From: Pseudomonas putida
GTDB taxonomy: Bacteria > Pseudomonadota > Gammaproteobacteria > Pseudomonadales > Pseudomonadaceae
Direction of reading: 5' to 3'
DNA length: 64,000 nt
Assembly (NCBI GenBank): GCA_029953615.1
Contig: CP124529.1
Coordinates: forward strand, 2,508,998-2,572,997
The first letter of the stretch is position 1. Each line of letters opens with the position of its first letter. This document shows, one piece after another, positions 29,262 through 38,396 of the stretch. The notes below the pieces were generated by a model. The model saw nothing but the letters and a program-made list of their open reading frames with translations, was not told the origin of the DNA and made no database searches. The position numbers and the translations under genes were made by a program.

Positions 29262-29414
29262 CCTACCCTCGGGCCCGTGCCAAGGTGCGGGCTCCGGGGG
29301 CGGGTAACTTGTCCACCGACGTAAGTTAGATCTGCAGTCCATTTCTTCAGATGTTTCCTACCGAATGGCTGGAAATTTCCTCCGCGATTCAGCGACTTGT
29401 CGTTGCTGTCGCGC

Positions 29415-29451
29415 CTTGAAACAAAGCGTGTCTTTCCTCTACCGTTTCAAG
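29415..29451 (+). promoter_or_regulatory. Inverted repeat in the dsbB leader
   Basis: Perfect 8-base arms CTTGAAAC and GTTTCAAG, 21 bases apart, ending 32 bases before dsbB. A 10-base palindrome GGAAATTTCC lies at 29371-29380. Either could be a regulator site; no family is assigned. Confidence 0.4.
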
Positions 29452-29483
29452 TCACTTCCATTATCCCGGGACCTTCACCGCCC

Positions 29484-29990
29484 ATGCTGCCGGCCCGTTT
29501 GCGCACCTTTTTCCTACCTGCCTGCCTCGCTGCACTGGCGGTACTGGCTGCGTCCTTGCACCTGGAAAACGCCCTCGGCCTGGTGCCATGCCCGTTGTGT
29601 TTCAGCCAGCGGTTGTTGCTGGGCCTATACGCGCTGCTGTGCCTGACGGCAGTGCTGCAGGCGCCGGGTACGGCGGGCATTCGCTGTTACGCGCGGGTGA
29701 CGCTGGCCTGTTCGGCTGCCGGGGCGTTGCTGGCAGCGCGACATGTCTGGTTGCAAGGGGATGCCAGGGCCATTCCTGTCTGCCCGATGCCGATCGGGCG
29801 TCTGTTCGAGCAGTCCTGGGGCGAGGCGGTTCGGCAACTGTTGCTCGGCGGCCCGGATTGCAACGCGCTGACCTGGAGCTTTCTTGACCTGACCCTGCCC
29901 GAGTGGAGCCTGCTGGCCTTCCTGCTGCTGGCGGCGCTGCCCTTGAGTTGCCTGCTGGCGTATCGTTTCCGCAGCCTGGCGAGAACATGA
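29484..29990 (+). CDS. dsbB: Disulfide bond formation protein B
   Basis: 168 aa, four membrane helices; reoxidises DsbA and passes electrons to quinone. Both cysteine pairs are present: Cys36-P-L-Cys39 in the first periplasmic loop and Cys100/Cys126 in the second. Located between hemY and rsd as in P. aeruginosa, where the gene is called dsbH or dsbB. ATG at 29484 is chosen from the position of the first helix (LRTFFLPACLAALAVLAASL). Confidence 0.93.
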   Translation: MLPARLRTFFLPACLAALAVLAASLHLENALGLVPCPLCFSQRLLLGLYALLCLTAVLQAPGTAGIRCYARVTLACSAAGALLAARHVWLQGDARAIPVCPMPIGRLFEQSWGEAVRQLLLGGPDCNALTWSFLDLTLPEWSLLAFLLLAALPLSCLLAYRFRSLART

Positions 29991-30006
29991 CCTGGCGCAA
30001 GGTTGC

Positions 30007-30027
30007 GCCATTGGTGCGACCAATGGC
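30007..30027. promoter_or_regulatory. Perfect GntR/FadR-type operator dyad upstream of rsd
   Basis: Nine-base perfect arms GCCATTGGT and ACCAATGGC around GCG. The core TTGGTGCGACCAA matches the TGGTNNNACCA pattern bound by FadR-subfamily GntR regulators such as PdhR and LldR. No T-run follows, so a terminator for dsbB is less likely. It lies about 190 bases before rsd. Confidence 0.5.
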
Positions 30028-30220
30028 CATGTAACAGGGTATTAAACACTTGTATGAACTTTGTCCGCTGCGTACCTTGAAGGCCAGACCGCGCGGGAAT
30101 AATCTCCCAGCACGCATACCGAAAACACAACTGCTCGATGCCGTCTGCTGATGTCACCTTTGTGCTGCACGGTCGTGGTGCGAGGTGCAGCGGCATCTAC
30201 CCAGAAGGGAAGAGATCGCC

Positions 30221-30691
30221 ATGCTCGATAGTTGTCAGAACGCTCAGGAACGCTGGGGTGGGGTTCACAAGCTGATCGACCGCTGGCTGGAGGAGCGCCA
30301 GGAACTGGTGCAGGCTTTTCGCGCGCTGCGCGACGCCAAGCCGGCCTTTGCCGACAAGGACACGAACGGGGAGTTTTGCGCGCTCCTCGTCGACTACGTT
30401 TCGGCGTGGCATTTCGAAGTCTGCGAGCAGCTGGTCAGTGAAGCAAAGGCCTTCGGAGACGAGAAGGCGCTGAAACTGGCCGAAGAGATCAACCCACGGA
30501 TCAACGACAGTACCCAGATCGCACTGGCCTTCAATGACCATTGCGCCAAGGGTGAGTGCAAGGACACCCAACGCTTTGCCGAAAAGCTGGGCAAGCTGGG
30601 TGGCCTGCTGCACGAGCGCTTCGAACTGGAAGACTGCCTGATCGAAGTGTTGCACAACGCGCACAAGGAAGAAGGCGCGGTCCAGGCCTGA
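30221..30691 (+). CDS. rsd: Anti-sigma70 factor Rsd/AlgQ
   Basis: 156 aa; binds region 4 of RpoD and shifts RNA polymerase toward alternative sigma factors; known as AlgQ (AlgR2) in Pseudomonas. The family block NAQERWGGVHKLIDRWLEER and EFCALLVDYVSAWHFEVCEQ are conserved. ATG at 30221 has GAAGGGAAGAG upstream. Convergent with the FKBP gene. Confidence 0.94.
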   Translation: MLDSCQNAQERWGGVHKLIDRWLEERQELVQAFRALRDAKPAFADKDTNGEFCALLVDYVSAWHFEVCEQLVSEAKAFGDEKALKLAEEINPRINDSTQIALAFNDHCAKGECKDTQRFAEKLGKLGGLLHERFELEDCLIEVLHNAHKEEGAVQA

Positions 30692-30700
30692 GTATTGGCG

Positions 30701-31339
30701 TCAGTCGCCAACCGCCAGCAGCTCGATCTCGAACACCAAGGGTGTGTAGGGTGCGATCAGGTCACCTGCACCCTCGGCGCCATAGGCTTGTGCCGACGGG
30801 ATCACCAGGCGCCATTTGGCGCCAGCGTGCATGTTTGGCAAGGCCACCTGCCACCCTTCGATCACCGAATCCAGGCTGAACCACTGGGGCGTCTGGTTCT
30901 GGTCGAACACCGAGCCGTCTGGCAGCCTGCCTACATAACGCACCTGCACCTTGCCACCGGCCTTGGGCTGCGCGCCCGTACCTGCTTGCAGTTCGCTGTA
31001 GAGCACACCCTCCGGTAGTTCGTGCACACCATAACGACCACGCTCGTTGGCCATGAAGCGTGTTTCGGCAGCCTGCAGCTTCTGCATGGCGGCATCGCCT
31101 TCCTGCGTTTCATGCTGCTGGAGCACGGCCTGCATGCGTGCCTTGTCGAGTTTCAGCGGTTGCCCCTGGTAGGACTGGCGCAGGCCTTCGACCAGCGCAT
31201 CCAGTTGCAGGCCCGGCATCTCCTGGCGTAGCCGCTCACCCAGGCTGGCGCCTAGGCTGTAGGCAAGGTCATGTTCGTCGCTGTCGGCCAGGGCGAGGGG
31301 TGCCAGCAGGCATAAACCGAAAACAAGATATCGAGGCAT
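30701..31339 (-). CDS. FKBP-type peptidyl-prolyl isomerase, periplasmic
   Basis: 212 aa. Signal peptide MPRYLVFGLCLLAPLALA, an FkpA/Mip-like N-terminal helical dimerisation domain (AYSLGASLGERLRQEM; RFMANERGRYGVHELPEGVL) and a C-terminal FKBP domain (VQVRYVGRLPDGSVFDQNQT ... VIEGWQVALPNMHAGAKWRL). Catalyses proline isomerisation and assists folding in the periplasm. Homologue at the same place in P. aeruginosa, between algQ and algP. Confidence 0.92.
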   Translation of the reverse strand: MPRYLVFGLCLLAPLALADSDEHDLAYSLGASLGERLRQEMPGLQLDALVEGLRQSYQGQPLKLDKARMQAVLQQHETQEGDAAMQKLQAAETRFMANERGRYGVHELPEGVLYSELQAGTGAQPKAGGKVQVRYVGRLPDGSVFDQNQTPQWFSLDSVIEGWQVALPNMHAGAKWRLVIPSAQAYGAEGAGDLIAPYTPLVFEIELLAVGD

Positions 31340-31743
31340 GGTCAGTTCCTGCGCCAGTGAGCGGGGAAGTATGCCAGTGTTTCGACAGACTTCTGTTTTG
31401 TATCAACCAGTACTGGCCCTATCGCCGGCAAGCCAGCTCCCACCTCGATCGCGCCTGCCTTCAAGGCCTGTGCAGTACCTGTGGGAGCTGGCTTGCCGGC
31501 GATGAGGCCAGTACAGGCAGACAATTGTGCCGACATGGAGAAGGTTGTGGGCGATAGGGCCGGTACCGATAACTGCCAAATATCAGCAATGATTTATTCA
31601 GCAACTACACTTGCTCGGAGCTGCAAGATAACAACTTTGCCCAGGCATGCAACGCGGCGTAAACAATACTGTCAACATGCCCTAGCGGCGGTAGCAGCAG
31701 AAGCATAGTATGAGCCGCAATCTCGTCAGCCAGGAGGTAAACC
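31340..31743. other. 404-base intergenic region between the FKBP gene and algP
   Basis: Holds a type A REP pair (31411-31516), then about 225 bases leading to algP. GGAGG at 31733-31737 is the algP ribosome site. Both genes are divergent, so their promoters should lie here, but I see no convincing -35/-10 pair. Confidence 0.6.
31411..31516. repeat. REP pair (type A)
   Basis: ATCGCCGGCAAGCCAGCTCC on the left and GAGCTGGCTTGCCGGCGATG on the right, with outer arms TACTGGCC / GGCCAGTA. Confidence 0.87.
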
Positions 31744-32869
31744 ATGTCGGCTAAAAAGAAGCCAGTAAGTACGCCGTTACACCTGCTCCAGCAACTTTCG
31801 GGCAGCTTGCTCGAACACTTGGAGGATGCCTGCTCGCAAGCGCTGGCTGATGCGGAAAAACTGCTGGCCAAGTTGGAAAAGCAGCGTGGCAAGGCCCAGG
31901 AAAAACTGCACAACGGTCGCCTGAAACTGCAAGACGCGGCCAAGGCAGGTAAAGCCAAGGCGCAGACCAAGGCGCAAAAAGTCATTGGCGAACTTGAAGA
32001 GTTGCTCGATTCCCTCAAGGAACGTCAAACCCAGACCCGTTCTTATATCCAGCAACTCAAGCGCGATGCGCAGGACAGCCTCAAGCTGGCCCAGGGTGTA
32101 GGCAAGGTTCGCGAAGCCGCAGCCAAGGCGCTTGATCAACGTGCTGCCAAGACCACCAAACCGGCAGCCGTCAAACCCGCCACCAGGGCTGCTGCGGCCA
32201 AGCCAGCCGCCAAAGCCACCGCTGCTGCAAAACCTGCAGCCAAGCCGGCTGCCAAGGCCACCGCTGCTGCCAAACCTGCAGCCAAGCCGGCTGCCAAGGC
32301 CACCGCTGCTGCCAAACCTGCAGCCAAGCCGGCTGCCAAAGCCACTGCTGCTGCCAAGCCTGCAGCCAAGCCGGCTGCCAAGGCCACCGCTGCTGCCAAA
32401 CCTGCAGCCAAGCCGGCTGCCAAAGCCACTGCTGCTGCCAAGCCTGCAGCCAAGCCCGGCTGCCAAGGCCACCGCTGCTGCCAAACCTGCAGCCAAGCCT
32501 GCAGCCAAAGCCACTGCTGCAGCCAAGCCTGCAGCCAAAGCCACTGCTGCAGCCAAGCCTGCAGCCAAGCCTGCCGCCAAAGCCACTGCTGCTGCCAAAC
32601 CTGCAGCCAAGCCAGCGGCGGCAAAAGCGCCAGCCAGAGCCGCTGCTGCCAAGCCTGCCGCGAAACCAGCGGCCGCCAAGGCACCCGCCCGCGGGGCCAC
32701 CAAACCCGCCGCAGCCAAGCCTGTTGCCAGCAAGCCAGCCGAAACCAAACCGGTCACGCCTGCCGCCAGTACCCCGGTCGCCGGCACCAACTCGGCCACC
32801 CCGGCAGCTTCGGTAGCACCATCGGCACCCGTCAGCACCCCGGCTCAGGCACCGTCTTCGGCGTCCTGA
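31744..32869 (+). CDS. algP: AlgP, histone-H1-like Lys/Ala/Pro-repeat protein (one frame break)
   Basis: 374 aa after correction. Residues 1-135 form a coiled-coil domain (LLQQLSGSLLEHLEDACSQA; KVIGELEELLDSLKERQTQT); the rest is a basic KPAAKPAAKATAAA repeat tail like eukaryotic histone H1. In P. aeruginosa AlgP influences algD transcription. The tail is encoded by 42-bp tandem repeats (about 32200-32600), a site prone to slippage. The frame breaks at 32455-32457 (AAGCCCGGC for AAGCCGGC). Because such repeats rearrange naturally, a real shift cannot be excluded, but the downstream frame keeps the KPAAK pattern to the stop, so an error is likelier. Confidence 0.9.
32200..32600 (+). repeat. 42-bp tandem repeats inside algP
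   Basis: A 42-base unit coding KATAAAKPAAKPAA recurs about five times from 32214, followed by shorter variants. Units differ mainly by synonymous changes such as AAA/AAG and CCG/CCT. Confidence 0.85.
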
Positions 32870-33327
32870 AGCGCTGCCGCCGCGACGCGCAAACAAACAA
32901 GCGCGTCGTGGTGGCGGGCCTGGTCCGGCGCCAGCCGGGCCAGCCAGTCGTCCATGCACTCATGGACGCCCGCTGGCCACTGTCGCGAGCGCTCTTGCAA
33001 GCGTTCCAGCAAAGCTTTCTCGGCCAGTAATTCCAACCCCTTCACCTGCTCACGCAGCACCGCCAGTTGCGCATCACTTTGCGCTGCTGCTCGCCACTGT
33101 TGGCGCAAGCTACGTAATGGATTGACCACTTCGCGCTGCCAGGGCCCGGCAACCTCGCGCAGTACCTGTACGCGCTCGTCCCGCACAGCCACGCCACGCG
33201 CCTGTAGCCAGGTTGCACACAGCAGCAGGCAGACATCGCCACCTTGCGCCTGCAGGGCGAGGCAGGCCGCTTCCACGCCGGGCCTGGCATACAGGGCCAG
33301 GGCGTGATTCCACAGGTCGGTGTGCAT
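32845..33327 (-). CDS. TIGR02444-type conserved protein
   Basis: 160 aa, soluble and helical, beginning MHTDLWNHALALYARPGVEA, a pattern of the TIGR02444 family of unknown function common in Pseudomonas next to algP. Convergent with algP and overlapping its 3' end by 25 bases. The ATG at 33325-33327 agrees with the family start. Confidence 0.8.
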   Translation of the reverse strand: MHTDLWNHALALYARPGVEAACLALQAQGGDVCLLLCATWLQARGVAVRDERVQVLREVAGPWQREVVNPLRSLRQQWRAAAQSDAQLAVLREQVKGLELLAEKALLERLQERSRQWPAGVHECMDDWLARLAPDQARHHDALVCLRVAAAALQDAEDGA

Positions 33328-33377
33328 GGTTCCACTCGCGCTATGGGCCGAGGAAGCTGGTAGACTCCGCGACCATC

Positions 33378-35288
33378 ATGATCAGACTATCCAACCTCAC
33401 TTTACAGCGTGGGCCGCAGCGCTTGCTAGAAGGCGCCGAGATGACCCTGCACACCGGTCACAAGGCCGGCCTGATCGGCGCCAACGGCGCCGGAAAATCC
33501 AGCCTGTTCGCCTTGCTGCGCGGTGAGCTGTCGCCCGATGCCGGCGATTGCCAGCTACCGGGTGACTGGCGCATCGCCCACATGCGCCAGGAGGTCGATA
33601 CCCTCGACCGCCTGGCCGTGGACTATGTGCTCGACGGCGACGTGCGCTTGCGCAAGGTCCAGGCCGATCTGGCCGCGGCCGAGCAGGCCCACGACGGTAC
33701 AGCCCTGGCGCGCCTGCACATTGAGCTGGATAGCGCCGACGGCTATACCGCCGACGCCCGCGCCCGCAAGTTGCTGGCCGGGCTGGGCTTCACCAACGAG
33801 CAGATGGACCGCCGCGTCGGCGACTTCTCCGGTGGCTGGCGGATGCGCCTGAACCTGGCCCAGGCCTTGATGTGCCCGTCCGACCTGCTGCTGCTTGACG
33901 AGCCCACCAACCACCTGGACCTGGACGCTATCCTGTGGCTGGAGGACTGGCTGAAGGGTTACCCCGGCACATTGTTGCTGATCTCCCATGACCGCGACTT
34001 CCTCGACGCAGTGGTCGACCATGTGCTGCACGTCGAGCAACGCAAGCTGAACCTGTACAAGGGCGGCTATACCGCCTTCGAGCGCACCCGTGCCGAGCGC
34101 CTGGCGCAACAGCAGCAGGCCTACGAGAAGCAACAGGCCCAGCGTGCGCACATGGAAAAGTACATCGCCCGCTTCAAGGCCCAGGCCACCAAGGCCCGCC
34201 AGGCACAGAGCCGGATCAAGGCCCTGGAACGCATGGAGGAGCTGTCGGCGGCGCATGTCGATTCGCCGTTCGACTTCGTCTTCCGCGAGTCGCAGAAAAT
34301 CTCCAGCCCGCTGCTGAGCCTGTCCGAAGGCCGCCTGGGCTATGGTGACAAGGCGATCCTCGACAAGGTCAAGCTGCAGCTCACCCCGGGTGCGCGCATT
34401 GGCCTGCTCGGTCCCAACGGTGCCGGCAAGTCGACCCTGATCAAGAACCTCGCCGGCGAGCTCGAGCCGCTGTCGGGCCGCCTGGTGCGCGGCGAGAACC
34501 TGGCGGTGGGCTACTTTGCCCAGCACCAGCTGGACTCGCTGGACGACAAGGCCAGCCCGTTGCTGCACCTGCAGCGCATCGCCCCCACCGAGCGTGAGCA
34601 GACCCTGCGCGATTTCCTGGGTGGTTTCGACTTCCATGGCGACCGCGTCGACGAGCCGGTGGTGAACTTCTCCGGGGGTGAAAAAGCCCGCCTGGCGCTG
34701 GCGCTGATCGCTTGGGAGCGGCCGAACCTGCTGCTGCTCGACGAACCGACCAACCACCTCGACCTGGAAATGCGCCTGGCGCTGACCATGGCTCTGCAGG
34801 AGTTTGCCGGTGCCGTGGTGGTGGTGTCGCACGACCGTCACCTGCTCAAGAGCACCACCGACGATTTCCTGCTGGTGGCCGACGGCAAGGTCGACGTCTT
34901 CGATGGTGACCTGGACGACTACAGCCGCTGGCTCGTCGAGTACCGCCAGCGCAGCGCGCCGGCCAGTAGCGCCCCGGTCAACCCGGACAAGACCGACAAG
35001 AAAGCCCAGCGCCAGGCTGCTGCAGCCTTGCGCCAGCAACTGGCCCCGCACAAGAAGGCTGCCGACAAGCTGGAAGCCGAGCTCAGCCAGGTGCATGCGC
35101 AACTGGCCGAGATCGAGACTGCGTTGGGTGATGGTGGCCTCTACGAGGCGTCGCGCAAGGACGAATTGCGTGACCTGCTGGCGCGCCAGACCAAGCTGAA
35201 GCAGCGCGAAGGCGAACTGGAAGAGGCCTGGATGGAAGCCCTGGAAACCCTCGAAAGCATGCAGGCCGAGCTCGAGGCGCTGTCCTGA
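33378..35288 (+). CDS. ABC-F family ribosome-associated ATPase (YheS-like)
   Basis: 636 aa, two ABC domains and no membrane segments. Walker A motifs are GANGAGKSS and GPNGAGKST, signatures FSGGWRMRLNLAQAL and FSGGEKARLALAL, Walker B LLLLDEPTNHLDL twice. A charged linker (about residues 235-285) and a C-terminal coiled coil (LAPHKKAADKLEAELSQVHA) match the Uup/YheS group, which act in the ribosomal E site to relieve stalled translation. ATG at 33378 is the family start (MIRLSNLTLQRGPQRLLEGA); the longer frame to 33213 overlaps the divergent gene and is rejected. Confidence 0.92.
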   Translation: MIRLSNLTLQRGPQRLLEGAEMTLHTGHKAGLIGANGAGKSSLFALLRGELSPDAGDCQLPGDWRIAHMRQEVDTLDRLAVDYVLDGDVRLRKVQADLAAAEQAHDGTALARLHIELDSADGYTADARARKLLAGLGFTNEQMDRRVGDFSGGWRMRLNLAQALMCPSDLLLLDEPTNHLDLDAILWLEDWLKGYPGTLLLISHDRDFLDAVVDHVLHVEQRKLNLYKGGYTAFERTRAERLAQQQQAYEKQQAQRAHMEKYIARFKAQATKARQAQSRIKALERMEELSAAHVDSPFDFVFRESQKISSPLLSLSEGRLGYGDKAILDKVKLQLTPGARIGLLGPNGAGKSTLIKNLAGELEPLSGRLVRGENLAVGYFAQHQLDSLDDKASPLLHLQRIAPTEREQTLRDFLGGFDFHGDRVDEPVVNFSGGEKARLALALIAWERPNLLLLDEPTNHLDLEMRLALTMALQEFAGAVVVVSHDRHLLKSTTDDFLLVADGKVDVFDGDLDDYSRWLVEYRQRSAPASSAPVNPDKTDKKAQRQAAAALRQQLAPHKKAADKLEAELSQVHAQLAEIETALGDGGLYEASRKDELRDLLARQTKLKQREGELEEAWMEALETLESMQAELEALS

Positions 35289-35328
35289 AAGGGCCAGGTA
35301 TTGCGCTACCCTAAAGGGCTGCGCAATA

Positions 35329-35366
35329 CCTGTGGGAGCGGGCTTGCCCGCGAAGAGGCCGGTACA
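35329..35366. repeat. Single REP element (type B)
   Basis: CCTGTGGGAGCGGGCTTGCC followed by CGCGAAGAGGCCGG; no inverted partner nearby. Confidence 0.75.
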
Positions 35367-35454
35367 AGCAGCAAATTCTTCAAAATCTTCTGGTTATTTT
35401 TTCACCAACACCTTAGCTTAACGTTTTGCAGCATATGTTCGAGCGAGGTGTGTG

Positions 35455-36087
35455 ATGTCGATGGAAGTGTGGTTGGGCTTCTTTGCCGCCTGTTGGGTGA
35501 TCAGCCTTTCACCCGGTGCCGGGGCGATTGCCTCGATGTCCAGCGGCCTGCAATACGGCTTCTGGCGTGGTTACTGGAACGCCCTGGGCCTGCAGCTGGG
35601 CCTGATCGTGCAGATCGCCATCATCGCCGCCGGCGTCGGCGCCATCCTGGCCGCCTCGGCCACGGCCTTCCAGGTCATCAAATGGTTCGGTGTCGCCTAC
35701 CTCATCTACCTGGCCTACAAGCAGTGGCGTGCCTTGCCCATGGACATGAGCGATGAATCCGCCGTGCGCCCGATCGGCAAACCGCTGAGCCTGGTGTTCC
35801 GTGGCTTCCTGGTCAACGTCAGCAACCCCAAGGCGCTGGTGTTCATGCTGGCGGTGCTGCCGCAGTTCATCAACCCGCATGAACCGCTGTTGCCGCAGTA
35901 TGTGGCGATCACCGTGACCATGGTCGCCGTGGACATGCTGGTGATGGCGGGCTACACCGGGTTGGCAGCGCGGGTGTTGCGCTTGCTGCGTACGCCCAGG
36001 CAGCAGAAGCGTTTGAACCGGACGTTCGCCGGGTTGTTCATTGGTGCGGCCACCTTCCTGGCGACCCTGCGCCGCGCGCCAGTCTGA
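35455..36087 (+). CDS. LysE/RhtB-family amino-acid exporter
   Basis: 210 aa with about six membrane helices. The N-terminal SLSPGAGAIASMSSGLQYGF and FRGFLVNVSNPKALVFMLAVLPQF motifs define the RhtB branch (homoserine/threonine and related exporters). ATG at 35455 with GAGG upstream; a GTG one codon earlier is possible. Monocistronic, bounded by REPs on both sides. Confidence 0.9.
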   Translation: MSMEVWLGFFAACWVISLSPGAGAIASMSSGLQYGFWRGYWNALGLQLGLIVQIAIIAAGVGAILAASATAFQVIKWFGVAYLIYLAYKQWRALPMDMSDESAVRPIGKPLSLVFRGFLVNVSNPKALVFMLAVLPQFINPHEPLLPQYVAITVTMVAVDMLVMAGYTGLAARVLRLLRTPRQQKRLNRTFAGLFIGAATFLATLRRAPV

Positions 36088-36100
36088 CAGACCGCATACA

Positions 36101-36191
36101 GGCCATTCGCGGGCTTGCCCGCTCCCACAGGTACTGCGCCGCCCTCGGGGCTGCAGAGAACCTGTGGGAGCGGGCAAGCCCGCGAATGGGC
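36101..36191. repeat. REP pair (type B)
   Basis: GGCCATTCGCGGGCTTGCCC on the left and GGGCAAGCCCGCGAATGGCC on the right, a long nearly perfect inverted repeat between convergent genes. Confidence 0.87.
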
Positions 36192-36196
36192 CACCG

Positions 36197-36949
36197 CTAT
36201 TTCTGTTTGTCCACCAATCCCTTGAGCAAATCCACCGGCAGCGGAAAGACGATAGTCGAGCTCTTGTCCCCGGCAATCGTCCCCAGCGTCTGCATGTAGC
36301 GCAACTGCATCGCCCCCGGCTCCTTGCTCAGCATTTGCGCCGCCTGCATCAGCTTCTCCGATGCCTGCAACTCGCCCTCGGCATGGATCACCTTGGCCCG
36401 CCGTTCACGCTCGGCCTCGGCCTGGCGGGCAATGGCGCGCACCATCGATTCGTTGAGGTCGACGTGCTTGATCTCGACGTTGGCCACCTTGATGCCCCAG
36501 GCATCGGTCTGTGCGTCCAGCACCTGGCGAATGTCCGAGTTCAACTGCTCGCGTTCGGCCAGCAGTTCATCCAGTTCGTGTTTGCCGAGCACCGCACGCA
36601 GAGTGGTCTGTGCCAGCTGGCTGGTTGCCACGAGAAAGTCCTCGACCTGGATGATTGCCTTCTGCGGATCGAGCACGCGAAAGTAGACCACGGCGTTGAC
36701 CTTGACCGAGACGTTGTCGCGGGTGATCACATCCTGCGGTGGTACATCCAGCACCACGGTGCGCAGGTCGACCCGTACCATTTGCTGGATCACCGGGATC
36801 AACAGGATCAGCCCCGGCCCCTTCACCTGCCAGAAGCGCCCCAGCTGGAACACCACGCCGCGCTCGTATTCGCGCAGTATGCGGAATGCCGACAGCAACA
36901 GCATCGCCAGCACGATCAGTACCGCGCCGAAGCCCAATTGCATGAACAT
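36197..36949 (-). CDS. SPFH/stomatin-like (slipin) membrane protein
   Basis: 250 aa. One N-terminal membrane helix ([20 protein letters not shown]) and a prohibitin/SPFH domain ([40 protein letters not shown]), then a charged coiled coil. Slipins form large membrane rings and are typically encoded beside an NfeD protease, as here. The third in-frame ATG (36949, MFMQLGFG) is chosen because AGGAG lies seven bases upstream; ATG 36955 overlaps the NfeD stop but sits too close to that site. Confidence 0.9.
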   Translation of the reverse strand: MFMQLGFGAVLIVLAMLLLSAFRILREYERGVVFQLGRFWQVKGPGLILLIPVIQQMVRVDLRTVVLDVPPQDVITRDNVSVKVNAVVYFRVLDPQKAIIQVEDFLVATSQLAQTTLRAVLGKHELDELLAEREQLNSDIRQVLDAQTDAWGIKVANVEIKHVDLNESMVRAIARQAEAERERRAKVIHAEGELQASEKLMQAAQMLSKEPGAMQLRYMQTLGTIAGDKSSTIVFPLPVDLLKGLVDKQK

Positions 36950-36951
36950 GG

Positions 36952-38298
36952 TCATTCTCCTTGCGCCGCGGGCGCGGCGGCGCTCACTTCCAGCATGACG
37001 CCATGGCGCGCGGTCACCCGCACGTTCTGGCCCGCTTGCAGTGGCGTTGCACACTGCGCCTGCCATTGCTCACCCTGGGCCAGCACAAAGCCACAGAACG
37101 GGTTACCCGTCATCACCTGGGTGACGGTGACCAGGCTGCCGACGAGGCCGGCGTCACCGCTGACCAGCGCCCGTCGGCGGGCCTTGAGGGCCATGCCCAG
37201 CACACCGCCAATCAGCAGTGCCGAAAGCACCGCCAGGGTGCCGATCAGGGCCAGCGGGATGCCGAAACCAGGGGCGTCGGTGTCGATCAGGATCAGCGCG
37301 CCGACCACGAAGGCGACGATGCCGCCAAAGCCGACCACGCCGAAACTGGGCAGGAAGGCTTCGGCGATCATGAAAGCGATGCCGAGCAATATCAGCGCCA
37401 CCCCGGCGAAGCTCACCGGCAACAGTTGCAGGGCATACAGCGCCAGCAGCAGGCAGATGCCGCCGACCACGCCGCCGAGCGTCGAGCCCGGGTTCATGAA
37501 CTCGAACAGCAAACCGTACACGCCGATCATGATCAGGATCAGTGCCACGCTGGGGTTGGTTATCACCGCCAGCACCCGTGTGCGCCAGTCCGGCAGGTGC
37601 TCGACCAGGCTGGCGCCGGCGGTTTGCAACAGCCGAGGCTGGCCAGCGACGGTCAGCGTCTTGCCATCGAGTTTGCGCAGCAGGTCGGGCAGGTCATCGG
37701 CCACCTGGTCGATCACGTTCAGCCGCAAGGCCTCGCTGGCAGACAGGCTGACCGCCTCGCGCACGGCCTTCTCCGCCCAATCGGCATTGCGCCCGCGCAG
37801 TTGCGCCAGACCACGAATGTACGCCGCTGCATCATTGACCTGCTTGCGCGCGAGGGTTTCGTCATCGCTGCCTTTGGCCTTGTCGTCCTTGGGCGTGCCT
37901 GGCGGGGCGCCGATCTGCACGGGTGTGGCGGCACCCACGTTGGTACCGGGCGCCATGGCCGCGACATGGCTGGCATAAAGGATATAGGTGCCGGCGCTGG
38001 CGGCGCGGGCACCGCTGGGGGCGACGAAAGTGGCGACCGGCACGGGGCTGGCGAGAATCGCCTTGATCATCTGGCGCATGGCGCTGTCCAGCCCGCCCGG
38101 GGTGTCCATGCGGATAACCACCAGTTGGGCGCCCTGCGCCTGGGCCTGGTCGAGGCTGCGTACCAGGTAGTCGGCGCTGGCTGGGCCGATAGCGTCATCG
38201 ATGCCCAGCACCCAGACCGCAGCGGGCGCTGCCTGGCCGCCTGGCGTGATGCCAAGCAGCAACAGCAGCAACAGCCAGCGCCAGCAGCGGGCGATCAC
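36952..38298 (-). CDS. NfeD-family membrane serine protease
   Basis: 448 aa. Signal peptide, a ClpP-like protease domain with the likely catalytic Ser101 ([12 protein letters not shown]) and Lys152 ([12 protein letters not shown]), four or more membrane helices (residues about 240-370) and a C-terminal OB-fold NfeD domain. Partner of the stomatin gene, which it overlaps at its stop; archaeal homologues cleave the stomatin C-terminus. GTG start at 38296-38298 with GAGGTGA upstream. Confidence 0.9.
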   Translation of the reverse strand: MIARCWRWLLLLLLLGITPGGQAAPAAVWVLGIDDAIGPASADYLVRSLDQAQAQGAQLVVIRMDTPGGLDSAMRQMIKAILASPVPVATFVAPSGARAASAGTYILYASHVAAMAPGTNVGAATPVQIGAPPGTPKDDKAKGSDDETLARKQVNDAAAYIRGLAQLRGRNADWAEKAVREAVSLSASEALRLNVIDQVADDLPDLLRKLDGKTLTVAGQPRLLQTAGASLVEHLPDWRTRVLAVITNPSVALILIMIGVYGLLFEFMNPGSTLGGVVGGICLLLALYALQLLPVSFAGVALILLGIAFMIAEAFLPSFGVVGFGGIVAFVVGALILIDTDAPGFGIPLALIGTLAVLSALLIGGVLGMALKARRRALVSGDAGLVGSLVTVTQVMTGNPFCGFVLAQGEQWQAQCATPLQAGQNVRVTARHGVMLEVSAAAPAAQGE

Positions 38299-38396
38299 CT
38301 GTCGTCACCTCGATTGCCTCTATTGCACAAGTTTAGCCCTGCCTGCTGGTACCCGGCCTAAAATTGGAGATTGGGGGACGAAACCGGAGGTGCATC

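Noticed and set aside
32200..32600. CRISPR-like direct repeats
   Set aside because: The repeats are contiguous 42-bp coding units without unique spacers, inside algP.
33213..33377. N-terminal extension of the ABC-F protein
   Set aside because: It overlaps the divergent TIGR02444 gene start, and the family begins at MIRLSNLTLQRGP.
36041..37978. 645-codon plus-strand frame
   Set aside because: Shadow of the stomatin and NfeD genes on the minus strand; composition is His/Gln/Arg-rich nonsense typical of such mirrors.
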